Assembly: GCF_030819175.1 (NCBI RefSeq)
Contig: NZ_JAUTBJ010000002.1
Span: 134,001 to 198,000, forward strand
DNA length: 64,000 bases
Direction: 5' to 3'
From: Sphingomonas sp. SORGH_AS_0879
GTDB lineage: Bacteria; Pseudomonadota; Alphaproteobacteria; Sphingomonadales; Sphingomonadaceae
Part shown: one piece after another, positions 14,854-24,587 of the stretch
Layout of the letters: each line of letters begins with the position of its first letter
How positions within the stretch are numbered: position 1 is the first letter of the stretch
Made by a program: the position numbers and the translations under genes
The notes under the pieces: model-generated
The model's database searches: none
Told to the model about the DNA's origin: nothing
The model's input: only the letters and a program-made list of their open reading frames with translations

Positions 14854-16623
14854 ATGAGGGAAGCGTCTTTGGAACGTCTGAAGGGCGAGATGGATCGGCA
14901 CTGGCGACGCTGGGTGCTGATCGCCTGGGTCGCGGTCGCCGCCTGGTACATGTACGACCGCTGGGGCCAGATCCGCTGGTGGTCGCTGGGCGACACCGAC
15001 GACAATATGCGCCTGATGCAGGTGCGCGCCTGGATGGCGGGCCAGGGCTGGTACGACCTGCGCCAGTATCGGCTGAATCCGCCGCTCGGCTTCGACATCC
15101 ATTGGAGCCGCATCGTCGACCTGCCGATCGCCGGGCTGATCCTGTTCTTCCGCCTGTTCACCACCCCGGCCTGGGCGGAGCGACTCGCCTGCGGCCTGGC
15201 GCCGATCATCCCGCTGTCGATCACCATGCTGGCGATCGCGGCGACGATCCGGCGGTTGATCGAACCCTATCTCTGGCCGCTGGGCATCGTCCTGCTGCTG
15301 TGCGCCAGCGCGACGCAGCTGATGTACATGCCGATGCGCATCGACCATCACGGGTGGCAGCTCGCCATGCTGGCGGTCACCGTCGCGGGCTTATGCGATC
15401 CGCAAGGACGGCGCGGCGGCGCGATGGTGGGTCTGGCCAGCGCGGTGTCGCTGGCCATCGGGCTGGAGATGCTGCCCTATGCCGCGATGGCGGGGGCGAT
15501 CCTGTGCTTGCGCTGGGTCTGGGACCGGGCGGAGGCCCCGCGCCTGGCCGTCTATGCGCTGACGCTCGGCGGGGGGAGCGCGGCGGGATTCGCCGCCTTC
15601 GCCTCCAACGCCAATTACGCGATGCGCTGCGACGCGCTGACTCCGGTATGGCTGTCGGTGACGGTGGCGGCGGGGGCGCTGCTGTTCCTGCTTGCCCGGA
15701 TCAATCCCGAGTCGCGGGGCGCGCGGCTGGGCCTGGCGGTGGTTGCGGGGGCGGTGATCGCAGGTGGGTTCGCCAGCCTGTTTCCGCAATGCCTGACCCG
15801 CCCCGAACAGGTCAGCCCGGAGTTGCAGCGCAACTGGCTGAACAATGTCCGGGAGGCCAAGCCGATCTACAAGCATCCGCTCCGCGTCGCGCTACCCATG
15901 GCGATCATGCCGGTCATCGGCCTGATCGGTGCCGCGCTGGCGGCGTGGCGGCGGCGGACGATCGGGTGGAGCGCGGTGGCGCTGTTCACCGCCTTCGCCT
16001 GCGCCATGCTGTTGTGGCAGGCGCGCGCGGCCCCGGCGGCACAGATGCTGGCGGTGCCCGGCGTCGCGGCGCTGGTGTGGATGCTCCTGCCCCTCATCAA
16101 CCGGCTGCGCTCGCCGCTGTTGCGCGTGCCGTTGATGGTTGCCGTGATCCTGGTGCCCACCGGCGTCCTCGCCGCGCTGGTCCTCAAGAAACTGCCCGCG
16201 ACGCAGCCCACCCCCTATGCCGCGCGGGTCAATCGCGCGACGGGGCAGTGCGTGCGCACCTCGGTGCTGACGCGGGTCAACGTCTATCCGAGGGCGACAG
16301 TCTTCACCTTCGTCGACCTGGGCCCGCGCCTGATCGTCACCACCCATCACGATGCGATCGCGGGGCCCTATCACCGCAATGGCGATGCGATCCTGGACGT
16401 GCAGCACGCCTTTCAGGGCGGCGAGGCACAGGCGCGCGCGATCATGAAGCGGCACGGCGCGAAGCTGTTGCTGATCTGCCCCGACATGGCCGAGTCGACC
16501 AATTACCGGGCACGGGCGCCGGGGGGTTTTTACGACCGGATGGCGCATGGCTGGGTCCCGAACTGGCTGACCCCGCTACCGCTGCCCAAGGGGTCGCCGC
16601 TGAGGCTATACCGGATCGATTGA
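14854..16623 (+). CDS. STT3/PglB-like GT-C membrane protein (putative oligosaccharyl- or glycosyltransferase)
   Basis: A 589-aa polytopic inner-membrane protein, about 11-12 helices in the first 440 residues and a soluble periplasmic C-terminal part. Features typical of GT-C/STT3 enzymes: GDTDDNMRL acidic motif (46-54) after the first helix, the FDIHWSRIVDLP segment (80-91), and a DHH motif (164-166) in MRIDHHGWQLAM. STT3, AglB and PglB have comparable acidic and DHH-like motifs in their first external loops; no WWDYG motif is visible. The start could be here or at the in-frame ATG at 14890, which has the better site (AAGG 5 bases before). Divergent from gtrA and the methyltransferase. The function is an inference from topology and motifs. 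Confidence 0.7.
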   Translation: MREASLERLKGEMDRHWRRWVLIAWVAVAAWYMYDRWGQIRWWSLGDTDDNMRLMQVRAWMAGQGWYDLRQYRLNPPLGFDIHWSRIVDLPIAGLILFFRLFTTPAWAERLACGLAPIIPLSITMLAIAATIRRLIEPYLWPLGIVLLLCASATQLMYMPMRIDHHGWQLAMLAVTVAGLCDPQGRRGGAMVGLASAVSLAIGLEMLPYAAMAGAILCLRWVWDRAEAPRLAVYALTLGGGSAAGFAAFASNANYAMRCDALTPVWLSVTVAAGALLFLLARINPESRGARLGLAVVAGAVIAGGFASLFPQCLTRPEQVSPELQRNWLNNVREAKPIYKHPLRVALPMAIMPVIGLIGAALAAWRRRTIGWSAVALFTAFACAMLLWQARAAPAAQMLAVPGVAALVWMLLPLINRLRSPLLRVPLMVAVILVPTGVLAALVLKKLPATQPTPYAARVNRATGQCVRTSVLTRVNVYPRATVFTFVDLGPRLIVTTHHDAIAGPYHRNGDAILDVQHAFQGGEAQARAIMKRHGAKLLLICPDMAESTNYRARAPGGFYDRMAHGWVPNWLTPLPLPKGSPLRLYRID

Positions 16624-16631
16624 GAAAAATA

Positions 16632-16762
16632 TCCTCCCCGACAACGGGGAGGTGGCAGGGCGTGAGCCCTGACGGAGGGGGGCCTGCCACACGGGACGTC
16701 CCTGGCGGCACACCCCCTCCACCACCGCTTCGCGGCGGTCCCCCTCCCCGTGCCGGGGAGGA
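16632..16762. repeat. REP-like repeat cluster, family B
   Basis: CCTCCCCGACAACGGGGAGG at one end and CCTCCCCGTGCCGGGGAGG at the other, with CCACCGCTTCGCGGCGG between. Same family as at 537. It fills the gap between the convergent STT3-like and marC genes. Confidence 0.85.
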
Positions 16763-17386
16763 TCAGCGCAAGGACGCGGTCACCCCGTCGATCACGAACT
16801 GCACCGCCAGCGCCGCGAGCAGCACGCCCAGCACGCGGGTGATCACCGCCTCGATCTTCGCGCCCAGCAGCCGCATCAGCGGCCCCGCCGCCAGCAGCGC
16901 GACCAACGTCAGGATCAGGATCGTCACCATCGCGCCCAGCACGACGATCGACGCCTCCAGCCCCGAATTGCGGCTCATCAGCAGCATGACGGTCGCGATC
17001 GAGCCGGGCCCCGCGATCATCGGCATCGCCATAGGGAAGATCGACACATCCTCCGCCTCGTGCGGATCGTCGGCGACCTTGGCCGCGCGGTCCTCGCGGC
17101 GCTGGGTGCGCTTCTCGAACACCATCTCCAGCGCGATCAGGAACAGCATGATGCCGCCCGCGATCCGGAACGCCGCCATCTCGATGCCCAGACCGTGGAG
17201 CAGCGCCTCGCCGAACAGCGCGAATACGAACAGGATGACCGCGGCGACCAGCACCGCGCGGATCGCCATCGCCCGGCGATGCTGCGGCGTCGCCCCCGCC
17301 GAGAGGCCCGCATAGATGGGCGCACAACCCGGCGGATCGATCACCACGAAGAAGGTGATGAGCGAGGAGATGAAGAGTTCGAGCAC
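16763..17386 (-). CDS. MarC-family integral membrane protein
   Basis: A 207-aa protein with six predicted helices of the MarC/UPF0056 family. Seen: FFVVIDPPGCAPIYAGL in the first helix, the repeat-like FPMAMPMIAGPGSIATVMLL in the second half, and ALLAAGPLMRLLG. Family function is unknown; the original link to multiple antibiotic resistance was not upheld. Last gene of a minus-strand operon, 4 bp after folD. Confidence 0.92.
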   Translation of the reverse strand: MLELFISSLITFFVVIDPPGCAPIYAGLSAGATPQHRRAMAIRAVLVAAVILFVFALFGEALLHGLGIEMAAFRIAGGIMLFLIALEMVFEKRTQRREDRAAKVADDPHEAEDVSIFPMAMPMIAGPGSIATVMLLMSRNSGLEASIVVLGAMVTILILTLVALLAAGPLMRLLGAKIEAVITRVLGVLLAALAVQFVIDGVTASLR

Positions 17387-17390
17387 CGGC

Positions 17391-18287
17391 TTACAGCGCC
17401 GTCTGGTCGATCGCGACGCCCTCGCGCCGCCCCGCCGAGACCAGCGTGTTGCGCAACAGGACCGCGATCGTCATCGGCCCGACCCCGCCGGGAACCGGCG
17501 TGATCGCACCCGCGCGGGTCACCGCCACGTCATAGTCCACATCGCCGACCAGCCCGGTCTCGACACGGTTGATGCCGACATCGATGACGCTGGCGCCGGG
17601 CTTGATCCACTCGCCCTTGACCAGCCCGGGCACGCCGACCGCCGCCACGACGATATCGGCGCGCCCGACCACTTCGGCCAGGTTGCGGGTGCGGCTGTGC
17701 GCGACCGTCACGGTGCAGCTTTCGCCGAGCAGCGACTGCGCCATCGGTTTGCCGACGATGTTGGAGCGGCCGACGACCACCGCATCCATGCCCGACAGGC
17801 TGGGGTGGATGCTCTTGAGCAGCATCAGGCAACCCAGCGGGGTGCAGGGCACGAAGCCCTCGACACCCGTGGCCAACCGCCCGGCATTGACCGGGTGGAA
17901 ACCGTCGACATCCTTGTCGGGGTCGATCGCCTGGATCACGACTTGCGCGTCGATCTGGCCCGGCAGGGGAAGCTGGACGAGGATGCCGTCCACCGTCGGA
18001 TCGGCATTCAACTGCTCGACCAGCGCCAGCAGGGTCGCCTGGTCGGTATCGGCGGGCAGGCGATGCTCGATGCTCTCCATCCCCGCCTCGCGCGTCGCCT
18101 TGCCCTTGGAGCGCACATAGACGCTGGAGGCCGGGTCCTCGCCGACCAGCACGACCGCTAGGCCGGGCGCACGGCCCGCCTTTTCACGGAACGTCGCGAC
18201 CTGGGTGGCGATGCGGGTGCGGAGGGCGGCGGCGAAGGCCTTGCCGTCGATGATCGTGGCGCCGGTCATTGGGGTATTTGGGGTCAT
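17391..18287 (-). CDS. folD: Methylenetetrahydrofolate dehydrogenase / methenyltetrahydrofolate cyclohydrolase
   Basis: A 298-aa bifunctional enzyme of one-carbon metabolism (NADP-dependent oxidation, then cyclohydrolysis). Catalytic Lys in [14 protein letters not shown] (Lys61), [14 protein letters not shown], and [15 protein letters not shown] in the nucleotide domain are family signatures. The ATG used overlaps the stop of the DUF167 gene (ATGA); an in-frame ATG 18 bases later is also possible. Confidence 0.96.
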   Translation of the reverse strand: MTPNTPMTGATIIDGKAFAAALRTRIATQVATFREKAGRAPGLAVVLVGEDPASSVYVRSKGKATREAGMESIEHRLPADTDQATLLALVEQLNADPTVDGILVQLPLPGQIDAQVVIQAIDPDKDVDGFHPVNAGRLATGVEGFVPCTPLGCLMLLKSIHPSLSGMDAVVVGRSNIVGKPMAQSLLGESCTVTVAHSRTRNLAEVVGRADIVVAAVGVPGLVKGEWIKPGASVIDVGINRVETGLVGDVDYDVAVTRAGAITPVPGGVGPMTIAVLLRNTLVSAGRREGVAIDQTAL

Positions 18288-18586
18288 GGCGTATCGCCAT
18301 AAAGCGCCTCGGCCAGCCGCGCCAGCTTTTGCGGGTCGCCCGCGACATGCAGGCGTTTGAGCCGCGCCGTCTCCCCCGCCACGATGGTCACCGCGCGCTT
18401 GGGCACCCCGAAATGCTTGGCGACGAGGGGCACGAGCGCCGCATTGGCCGCGCCGTCCACCGGCGGGGCGGAAAGGCGCGCGGCGAAATGCTCCTCGGTT
18501 CCGGCGGTCAGCGCATCGCGGCCTCCACGCGGCGTCACGCGCACCGCGATCTGGATGCCGTCATCGCGCGAGGTCCAGGCGGGCAT
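18284..18586 (-). CDS. DUF167 (YggU-family) protein
   Basis: A 100-aa small basic protein of the UPF0235/DUF167 family, function unknown. Typical stretches are [31 protein letters not shown] and [18 protein letters not shown]. It sits between yggT and folD, coupled to folD by 4 bases, a common alphaproteobacterial order. Confidence 0.93.
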   Translation of the reverse strand: MPAWTSRDDGIQIAVRVTPRGGRDALTAGTEEHFAARLSAPPVDGAANAALVPLVAKHFGVPKRAVTIVAGETARLKRLHVAGDPQKLARLAEALYGDTP

Positions 18587-18590
18587 GGCC

Positions 18591-18902
18591 TCAGCCGACG
18601 ACGACCGCGCCCCCGTACATCTGCTGCGCGATGGCGGTGTCCAGGATCTTGCCCAGGATGATGACGGCGAGCAGCACGACCATCGGCGACAGGTCCAGCG
18701 CCCCGAAATCGGGCAGGATGCGCCGGATCGGGCGATAGAGCGGATCGGTCATCCGTTGCAGCGCATACCAGACCGAGCGGATGAAATCGTTCGAGGTGTT
18801 GATGACGTTGAAGGCGATCAGCCAGGACAGGATCGCCTGCACGATGATCACCCACCAGACGACGTTGAGCAGTATCTGAAGGATTTGAAGGATGAGGATC
18901 AA
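18591..18902 (-). CDS. YggT-family membrane protein
   Basis: A 103-aa protein with two hydrophobic segments (ILQILLNVVWWVIIVQAILSW; SPMVVLLAVIILGKIL) and the family motif TDPLYRPIRRILPDFG. YggT proteins are linked to osmotic or membrane stress in other bacteria, and related proteins to cell-division and photosystem factors. First gene of the yggT-yggU-folD-marC operon. Confidence 0.93.
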   Translation of the reverse strand: MILILQILQILLNVVWWVIIVQAILSWLIAFNVINTSNDFIRSVWYALQRMTDPLYRPIRRILPDFGALDLSPMVVLLAVIILGKILDTAIAQQMYGGAVVVG

Positions 18903-19024
18903 CGCAGGGAGCTCCCGATGGCCATGGCCCCATATCTAGGGCGCTGGGTGCCCGGGGGCAATAATCGTGCACGGCGGTCCTGACGCAGCCGGAACGAACT
19001 ACCGGATCGAGCGTCCCGCTTAAC

Positions 19025-20884
19025 ATGGAACAAGGAATGGATCGTCCGGCGACACGGCGGCGGCTCGGGATGCGGATCGCGATAGGGGTGCTGGCGGCCT
19101 TGCCGCTGCTCCTGCTGCTGGGCCTGGCGGTGTTTCCCTGGGGTATCCTGCGCGGGGCGGTGACGCGTGCGGCGACCGAGCGGTTCGGGCGGCCCGTCAC
19201 CATCGGCTCGGTCCACCGGGTCGACGCCATCGGCTTTCACCCCGTCATCGCGGTCGAAAAGCTGCGCATTCCGCAGGCCACCTGGGCAGGACAGGGCGAC
19301 TTCGCGACGCTGGAGCGCGCGGAAATCCGCTTCTCGGTCTGGCCTTTGCTGAAGGGCGCGTTCGTGCCGGAGGATATCCGCGTCTCCGGCCTGCGCCTGG
19401 CGCTCGTCCGCGACCAGCAGGGGCGCACCAACTGGTCCCGCCCCGGCGCGCCCGAAAAGGGCGGCAGTTCCACCGACCTGCAAGGGCTGGTCATCACCGA
19501 TGGCGTGATCCGGTACAGCGACGCCAGGCAGGATCGCGACGCCACGCTGCGCATCGCCGCCGATCCCGACAGGGGCGTGCGGGCGGAGGGGCCGGGTTCG
19601 GTGCGTGGCGCGCCGGTCCGGATCATGTTCACCGGCGCGGCGGTGAAGCCGGGCCGCTGGCCCTTCACCGCGACGATCACCGGCGATACCCTGTCGATGA
19701 CGGCGCGCGGCACGATGGATCGCCCGTTCGACACCGACGCGATGACGCTGGACCTGACGGCACGCGCCGACGACCTGAAACGGATCGACGCGGTGATCGA
19801 GGCCGGCCTGTTCCAGACCCGCGCGGTGCAACTGGCCGCGCATGTCCGCCACGATCGCCCGCGCTGGACGATCACCGATCTGACGGGGCGCATCGGCCGC
19901 TCCGATCTGGCCGGGCATCTGACGGTCGACAAGAAGGCGGGGCGCACACTGCTCGACGGAGAGCTGACCGCGCGACAGCTCGATTTCGACGACCTGTCCT
20001 CGGCGGAAGGGCGCGCCGAGGCCGCCGCGCTCGAACGGCGGATCGGGCCGCGACTGGTGCCCAATACGCGCATCGATATCTCCAAGATCGACACCACCGA
20101 CGGCACGATCCGATTCAAGGTCGGGCGGGTGGTCAGCGCGCAGGGCCCCTCGCCGATCACCGGGCTGGCCGGGCGGATGACGATGGATCGCCAGTTGCTG
20201 ACCATCGGCGATATCCGCATGGCCCTGCGCGAAGGCGTGGTGACGGGACAGGCGGTGATCGACCAGCGCAACGGGCGCAAGGTGCCACGCCTGTCGCTCG
20301 ACCTCCGTTTGAAAGGGGCGAGCGTGTTGTCGCTCTCGGGTCAGACCGCGATCACCGGCCAGGTCGCCGCACGTGCGAAACTGACCGGCTCCGGCGAGAC
20401 GGTGCGAGCGGCGGTCGGGCGATCGGATGGCCGGATCGGGCTGGTCGTCGCGAACGGCTCGCTGCCCGATCGCTATGCCGCAGCGCTGGGATTCGATGCG
20501 GGCGCGGCGTTCATGGGGGATAGCGGTCGCGCAACTCTACGCTGTCTGGTGCTGGGCGTGGACATGAGGAACGGCACGGGCCGCGCCGATCCGCTGATCG
20601 TCGACACCTCACGCAGTCGGCTGGACGGGACGGGGATGGTCAGCTTTCCCGACGAGCGGCTGGCGCTTCGCCTGACCGGCGCGCCGAAACAGGGTGCGAC
20701 GCTGCGGCTGGCGGGGGCGGCGACGGTGGGGGGAACGCTGGAGAAGCCGGACCTCGTCATCCCCCGGGAGGTGAAGTCGGTCGGCAATATCTTCAAGTCG
20801 ATCGGCCGCGCGATCACCGGTGACTCGGGCCCGAAGGCGCAAAATGCCGCGTGCGGGGCCCTTGCGCGGCAGGTGCTGCGGTGA
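19025..20884 (+). CDS. AsmA-family protein
   Basis: A 619-aa protein with an N-terminal transmembrane anchor (about 17-38) and a long periplasmic part of beta-strand repeats, in the AsmA/TamB/Mdm31-like group thought to carry phospholipids between membranes. Seen: the AsmA start region TERFGRPVTIGSVHRVD (residues 50-66), repeated LxIxDG-like strands such as LVITDGVIRYSD, and a C-terminal block LRLTGAPKQGATLRLAG typical of the AsmA_2 domain. Either ATG at 19025 or 19037 could be the start. Monocistronic. Confidence 0.9.
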   Translation: MEQGMDRPATRRRLGMRIAIGVLAALPLLLLLGLAVFPWGILRGAVTRAATERFGRPVTIGSVHRVDAIGFHPVIAVEKLRIPQATWAGQGDFATLERAEIRFSVWPLLKGAFVPEDIRVSGLRLALVRDQQGRTNWSRPGAPEKGGSSTDLQGLVITDGVIRYSDARQDRDATLRIAADPDRGVRAEGPGSVRGAPVRIMFTGAAVKPGRWPFTATITGDTLSMTARGTMDRPFDTDAMTLDLTARADDLKRIDAVIEAGLFQTRAVQLAAHVRHDRPRWTITDLTGRIGRSDLAGHLTVDKKAGRTLLDGELTARQLDFDDLSSAEGRAEAAALERRIGPRLVPNTRIDISKIDTTDGTIRFKVGRVVSAQGPSPITGLAGRMTMDRQLLTIGDIRMALREGVVTGQAVIDQRNGRKVPRLSLDLRLKGASVLSLSGQTAITGQVAARAKLTGSGETVRAAVGRSDGRIGLVVANGSLPDRYAAALGFDAGAAFMGDSGRATLRCLVLGVDMRNGTGRADPLIVDTSRSRLDGTGMVSFPDERLALRLTGAPKQGATLRLAGAATVGGTLEKPDLVIPREVKSVGNIFKSIGRAITGDSGPKAQNAACGALARQVLR

Positions 20885-20891
20885 TTCCCAT

Positions 20892-20933
20892 CTTCCGCTC
20901 AGGCTGAACGGAGCGAGGGAGTCAGGCTCCCTC
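20892..20933. repeat. Partial family A repeat plus hairpin between asmA-like gene and gpsA
   Basis: A shortened family A copy (CGCTCAGGCTGAACGG) is followed by a hairpin GAGGGAG-TCAGG-CTCCCTC (20915-20933) that runs over the gpsA stop codon. The convergent gap is only 37 bp, so this fills it. Confidence 0.65.
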
Positions 20934-21899
20934 AGCCTTCAACGGTCTGGCCAGCAACGCCTCGATCACCTCGCCGACGCCCGCGCCCTCCAGCAACCGG
21001 CACACCGCCTCGCACACCGGCATGTCGACGCCCGCTTCCGCCGCCGCCTGGCGCAGCACGGGGGCGGTGAAGGCCCCCTCCGCCACGGTCCGCCGATCGG
21101 CGAGCAGTTCCGCCGCCGAACGCCCCTGCCCCAGCCCGACACCCAGCGAGAAATTGCGCGAGGCGGTCGAGGAACAGGTCAGCACCAGGTCGCCCAGGCC
21201 CGACAGGCCCGCCAGCGTCTCCGCGCGTCCGCCGCGCGCCAGTCCGAATCGCGTCATCTCGGCAAAGCCGCGCGCGATCAAGGCGGCGCGCGCATTCTGG
21301 CCCAGCCCCGCGCCCTCCACGACACCACAACCGATGGCGAGCACGTTCTTGATCGCCCCGCCGATCTCCGCACCCGTCACGTCATCGGTGGCATAGGGCC
21401 GGAAGTGCGGCGCGGCGATCCGGGCGGACAGGGCTTTTCGCAAATCCATATCCTCGCACGCCAAAGTCACCGCCGTCGGCAGCCCCGCCGCCACCTCATG
21501 CGCGAAGGTCGGGCCCGACAAGACCGCGATGGGAGCCTGCGGATGGATCGCCCGCGCCACCTCGCCGACCAGCCGCCGCGTGCCCGCCTCGATCCCCTTG
21601 GAACACAGGACCAGCGGCGTGGACCCGACCGGCATCGTCGCCAGCACCGCACCCACCGCCTGGGCCGGGGTGACGACCAGCAGCGCATCCGTCTCCGCCA
21701 TCGCCGCCGGATCGCTCACCGCCTCGATGCTCGGCGAGAGCGCGATGTCGGGGAGGTAGAGCGGGTTGGCGTGCCTCGCGTTGATCGCCTCCGCCACCGC
21801 CGGATCGCGCGCCCAGATCCGCACCGGCCTGCCGCCATGCGCCGCCACCTGCGCCAGCGCGGTGCCCCAGGCACCCGCACCGATGACCCCGATCCTCAT
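20922..21899 (-). CDS. gpsA: Glycerol-3-phosphate dehydrogenase [NAD(P)+]
   Basis: A 325-aa enzyme that makes sn-glycerol-3-phosphate from DHAP for phospholipid synthesis. Nucleotide motif GAGAWGTAL at 7-15, [16 protein letters not shown], and [17 protein letters not shown] with the catalytic Lys are all present. The start ATG overlaps the tsaD stop by 4 bases, so tsaD and gpsA are coupled. Confidence 0.97.
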   Translation of the reverse strand: MRIGVIGAGAWGTALAQVAAHGGRPVRIWARDPAVAEAINARHANPLYLPDIALSPSIEAVSDPAAMAETDALLVVTPAQAVGAVLATMPVGSTPLVLCSKGIEAGTRRLVGEVARAIHPQAPIAVLSGPTFAHEVAAGLPTAVTLACEDMDLRKALSARIAAPHFRPYATDDVTGAEIGGAIKNVLAIGCGVVEGAGLGQNARAALIARGFAEMTRFGLARGGRAETLAGLSGLGDLVLTCSSTASRNFSLGVGLGQGRSAAELLADRRTVAEGAFTAPVLRQAAAEAGVDMPVCEAVCRLLEGAGVGEVIEALLARPLKAEGA

Positions 21900-22921
21900 G
21901 CCTTCACCCCCGCGCCGCGCACCGACTCCGCCGCCGGGTCGAGTGGCCAGCGCGCCCGTGCGGGCGTATCGAGCGGATCGGTCAGCCCTTCGCGGAACCG
22001 CTCCACCCCGGCCCAGGCGATCATCGCGGCATTGTCGGTGCACAGCCAGAGCGGCGGCGCGACGAAGCGCAACCCATGCTCGGCGGCCAGCGCCTCCAGC
22101 GCGCCCCGGATCACGCCGTTCGCCGCCACCCCGCCCGCGACCACCAGGGCGGTGACCGGCGGCACCTCGGCCAGCGCACGGCGGGTGCGGTCGAGCAGGC
22201 AATCGACCACCGCCTGCTGGAAGGAGGCGGCGATATCCTCCGGCCGGTGATGCCCGACCGCGCGCGCCACCGCGCTCTTCAACCCCGCGAAGGAGAAATG
22301 CGGCTCGGCCGCACCCTTTAGCGGACGGGGCAGCGGCACCGCATGAGGATCGCCCTCCCGCGCCGCCGCCTCGACTCGCGGGCCGCCGGGATAGCCGAGG
22401 CCGAGCAGCTTGGCGGTCTTGTCGAACGCCTCGCCCGCCGCGTCGTCGATCGTCGTCGCCATCCGGCGATAGCGCCCGACCCCCTCGACCAGCAGCAACT
22501 GGCAATGCCCGCCCGACACGAGCAGCAACAGATAGGGATAGGCCAGTTCCCGGTCCGACAGGCGCGGCGACAGGGCATGGCCCTCCAGATGGTTGACAGC
22601 GATCAGCGGCTTGCCCGCCGCATGGGCCAGCGCCTTGCCCGTGACGAGCCCGACCATCACCCCGCCGATCAGCCCCGGCCCCGCCGTCGCGGCGATCGCA
22701 TCCACGTCCGCCAGCGTCACCCCCGCATCGGCAAAGGCGGCGGCGACCAGCGGCTCCATCGCCTCGACATGCGCGCGCGCGGCGATTTCGGGGACGACGC
22801 CGCCGAAGGGCGCGTGCGCGGCCTCCTGCCCCAGCAGCCGGTGCGCCAGCACGCGGCCGTCATCGGTGACAAGCGCGGCGGCGGTCTCGTCGCACGAGGA
22901 TTCCAGTCCCAGGATCAGCAT
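21896..22921 (-). CDS. tsaD: tRNA N6-adenosine threonylcarbamoyltransferase
   Basis: A 341-aa ASKHA-fold metalloenzyme that transfers threonylcarbamoyl to A37 of ANN-decoding tRNAs together with TsaB and TsaE. Seen: [13 protein letters not shown] at the start, metal ligands in [10 protein letters not shown] (His111, His115), [32 protein letters not shown], and [12 protein letters not shown] near the C-terminus. Divergent from hemC, a frequent arrangement in alphaproteobacteria. Confidence 0.98.
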   Translation of the reverse strand: MLILGLESSCDETAAALVTDDGRVLAHRLLGQEAAHAPFGGVVPEIAARAHVEAMEPLVAAAFADAGVTLADVDAIAATAGPGLIGGVMVGLVTGKALAHAAGKPLIAVNHLEGHALSPRLSDRELAYPYLLLLVSGGHCQLLLVEGVGRYRRMATTIDDAAGEAFDKTAKLLGLGYPGGPRVEAAAREGDPHAVPLPRPLKGAAEPHFSFAGLKSAVARAVGHHRPEDIAASFQQAVVDCLLDRTRRALAEVPPVTALVVAGGVAANGVIRGALEALAAEHGLRFVAPPLWLCTDNAAMIAWAGVERFREGLTDPLDTPARARWPLDPAAESVRGAGVKA

Positions 22922-22986
22922 GGGTCCTCCATACCCGCCCGCTCACAACTTGTCGAAGGGGGTCGGTTTACGGCAAAGGCGAACAT

Positions 22987-23898
22987 ATGGTTTGTTTCCG
23001 GCTCGGTACGCGCGGTTCGCCGCTGGCCCTCACCCAGGCGCATATGGTGCGGGCGGCGCTGGCCGATGCGCAGGGCTGGGACGCCGACGCGATCGAGATC
23101 GTGCCGATCAGGACCACCGGCGACCGCGTGCAGGACCGCGCGCTGGCCGAAATCGGCGGCAAGGCGCTGTGGACCAAGGAACTGGATCGCGCGCTCCATG
23201 ACCGGGAGATCGACGCCTCGGTCCATTCGATGAAGGATGTCGAGACGATCCGCCCCGACTGGCTGCATATCGCGGCGATGCTGCCGCGCGCCGATGTCCG
23301 CGACCGGCTGATCGGGGCGGAGAGCATCGCCGAACTGCCCCCCGGCGCGGTGGTGGGGACCAGCAGCCCGCGACGCCGCGCGCAATTGCTGTCGCACCGC
23401 CCCGATTTGGCCATCACCTTGCTGCGCGGCAATGTCGACACGCGGCTGGCCGCCGTCGCGAACGGGGATGTGGACGCGACCCTGCTCGCCGCCGCAGGGC
23501 TCGACCGGCTGGGGCGCGAGATCGGCCATGCGGTGCCGACCGACCAGATGCTGCCCGCCCCGGCGCAAGGGGCGGTGGGGATCGAGACGCGCGCCGACGA
23601 TGCGGCGGCGACCATGCTGCTCGCGTCGATCGACCATGCCGAAACCCATGGCTGCGTGATGGCGGAACGGTCGCTGCTCGCCGCTTTGGCCGCCGATTGC
23701 CACAGCCCGGTCGCGGCGCTCGCCTCGCTGTCGGGCGAGATGCTGACGTTGCGCGCCGAATTGCTGGCGGAGGATGGATCGTCACGGGTGAGCGGCTGGG
23801 TCGAGGGGGCGAGGGACGAGGAACTCGGCGCGCGGCTGGCGATCGACCTGCTCGACCGCGCATCGCCCGAAGTGCGCCGCCTGTTCGCCGGGGGTTGA
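22987..23898 (+). CDS. hemC: Hydroxymethylbilane synthase (porphobilinogen deaminase)
   Basis: A 303-aa enzyme that polymerises four porphobilinogens in tetrapyrrole synthesis. LGTRGSPLALTQA at the start, SVHSMKDVE with catalytic Asp84, GTSSPRRRAQLL, LRGNVDTRL, LPAPAQGAVGIE, and the dipyrromethane-binding Cys238 in AADCHSPVAA are visible. First gene of hemC-hemD-mic60, with hemD following after 5 bp. Confidence 0.97.
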   Translation: MVCFRLGTRGSPLALTQAHMVRAALADAQGWDADAIEIVPIRTTGDRVQDRALAEIGGKALWTKELDRALHDREIDASVHSMKDVETIRPDWLHIAAMLPRADVRDRLIGAESIAELPPGAVVGTSSPRRRAQLLSHRPDLAITLLRGNVDTRLAAVANGDVDATLLAAAGLDRLGREIGHAVPTDQMLPAPAQGAVGIETRADDAAATMLLASIDHAETHGCVMAERSLLAALAADCHSPVAALASLSGEMLTLRAELLAEDGSSRVSGWVEGARDEELGARLAIDLLDRASPEVRRLFAGG

Positions 23899-23903
23899 GC
23901 GCC

Positions 23904-24587
23904 ATGGCGGTCGTCGTCGTCCGGCCCGAACCCGGCCATGGCGCGACGATGGCTCGCCTATGCGCGGAGGGACTGGCGGCATGGTCCCTGCCCTTCTTCG
24001 CGACACGGGCGGTCGCATGGGCCGCGCCCGATCCCGATGCGATCGACGCGCTGCTCTTCACCAGCGCGCAGGGCGTACGACTGGCGGGTGCGGGGTTGGA
24101 GCGGCTGAGGCATCGTCCCGTCGTCGCGGTCGGCCCCGCCACCGCCGCCGCCGCGCGAGAGGCGGGCCTGTCGGTCGTCCTGACCGGCTCCCATGACGCC
24201 GCCGCCGTGGTGGCGCAGGCACGGGGCATGGGGCTGGCCCGGCTGCTGCATCTCGCGGGGCGCGACCGGGTGGAGACGGGGGCGATGGTGCGGGTGGTCT
24301 ATGCCGCCGATCCGGTGCCGGTGCCACCCTCCGCCATCGCCGCGCTGGCGGGCGAGATCGTATTGCTCCACTCCTCCCGCGCCGCCGAGCGGCTGGCCGA
24401 GCTGGTCGATGAGGCGGGGCCAGGCCGCCGGGACATCGCGATCGTCGCGATCAGCGCGAAGGTCGCGGCGGCGGCGGGTTCGGGCTGGCGCGCCGTCGCC
24501 ATCGCCGATGCGCCCCGTGACGAAGCGATGCTCGCCGCCGCGCGGGCGTTGACCCGGACAGCCGCCACGGGGATAAGCGGGGCATGA
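23904..24587 (+). CDS. hemD: Uroporphyrinogen-III synthase
   Basis: A 227-aa protein of the diverse HemD family, which inverts ring D and closes the macrocycle. Sequence conservation is low, as usual, but VVVRPEPGHGATMARLCAEG, DALLFTSAQGVRLAG, VVAVGPATAAAAREAGL and LLHLAGRD match the two-domain pattern, and the position right after hemC supports it. The stop overlaps the start of the next gene by 4 bases (ATGA). Confidence 0.92.
   Translation: MAVVVVRPEPGHGATMARLCAEGLAAWSLPFFATRAVAWAAPDPDAIDALLFTSAQGVRLAGAGLERLRHRPVVAVGPATAAAAREAGLSVVLTGSHDAAAVVAQARGMGLARLLHLAGRDRVETGAMVRVVYAADPVPVPPSAIAALAGEIVLLHSSRAAERLAELVDEAGPGRRDIAIVAISAKVAAAAGSGWRAVAIADAPRDEAMLAAARALTRTAATGISGA

Noticed and set aside
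14854..16623. The large membrane protein as an RND (AcrB-type) efflux pump
   Set aside because: It is half the size, lacks RND motifs and duplicated halves, and has GT-C-like DTDD and DHH motifs.
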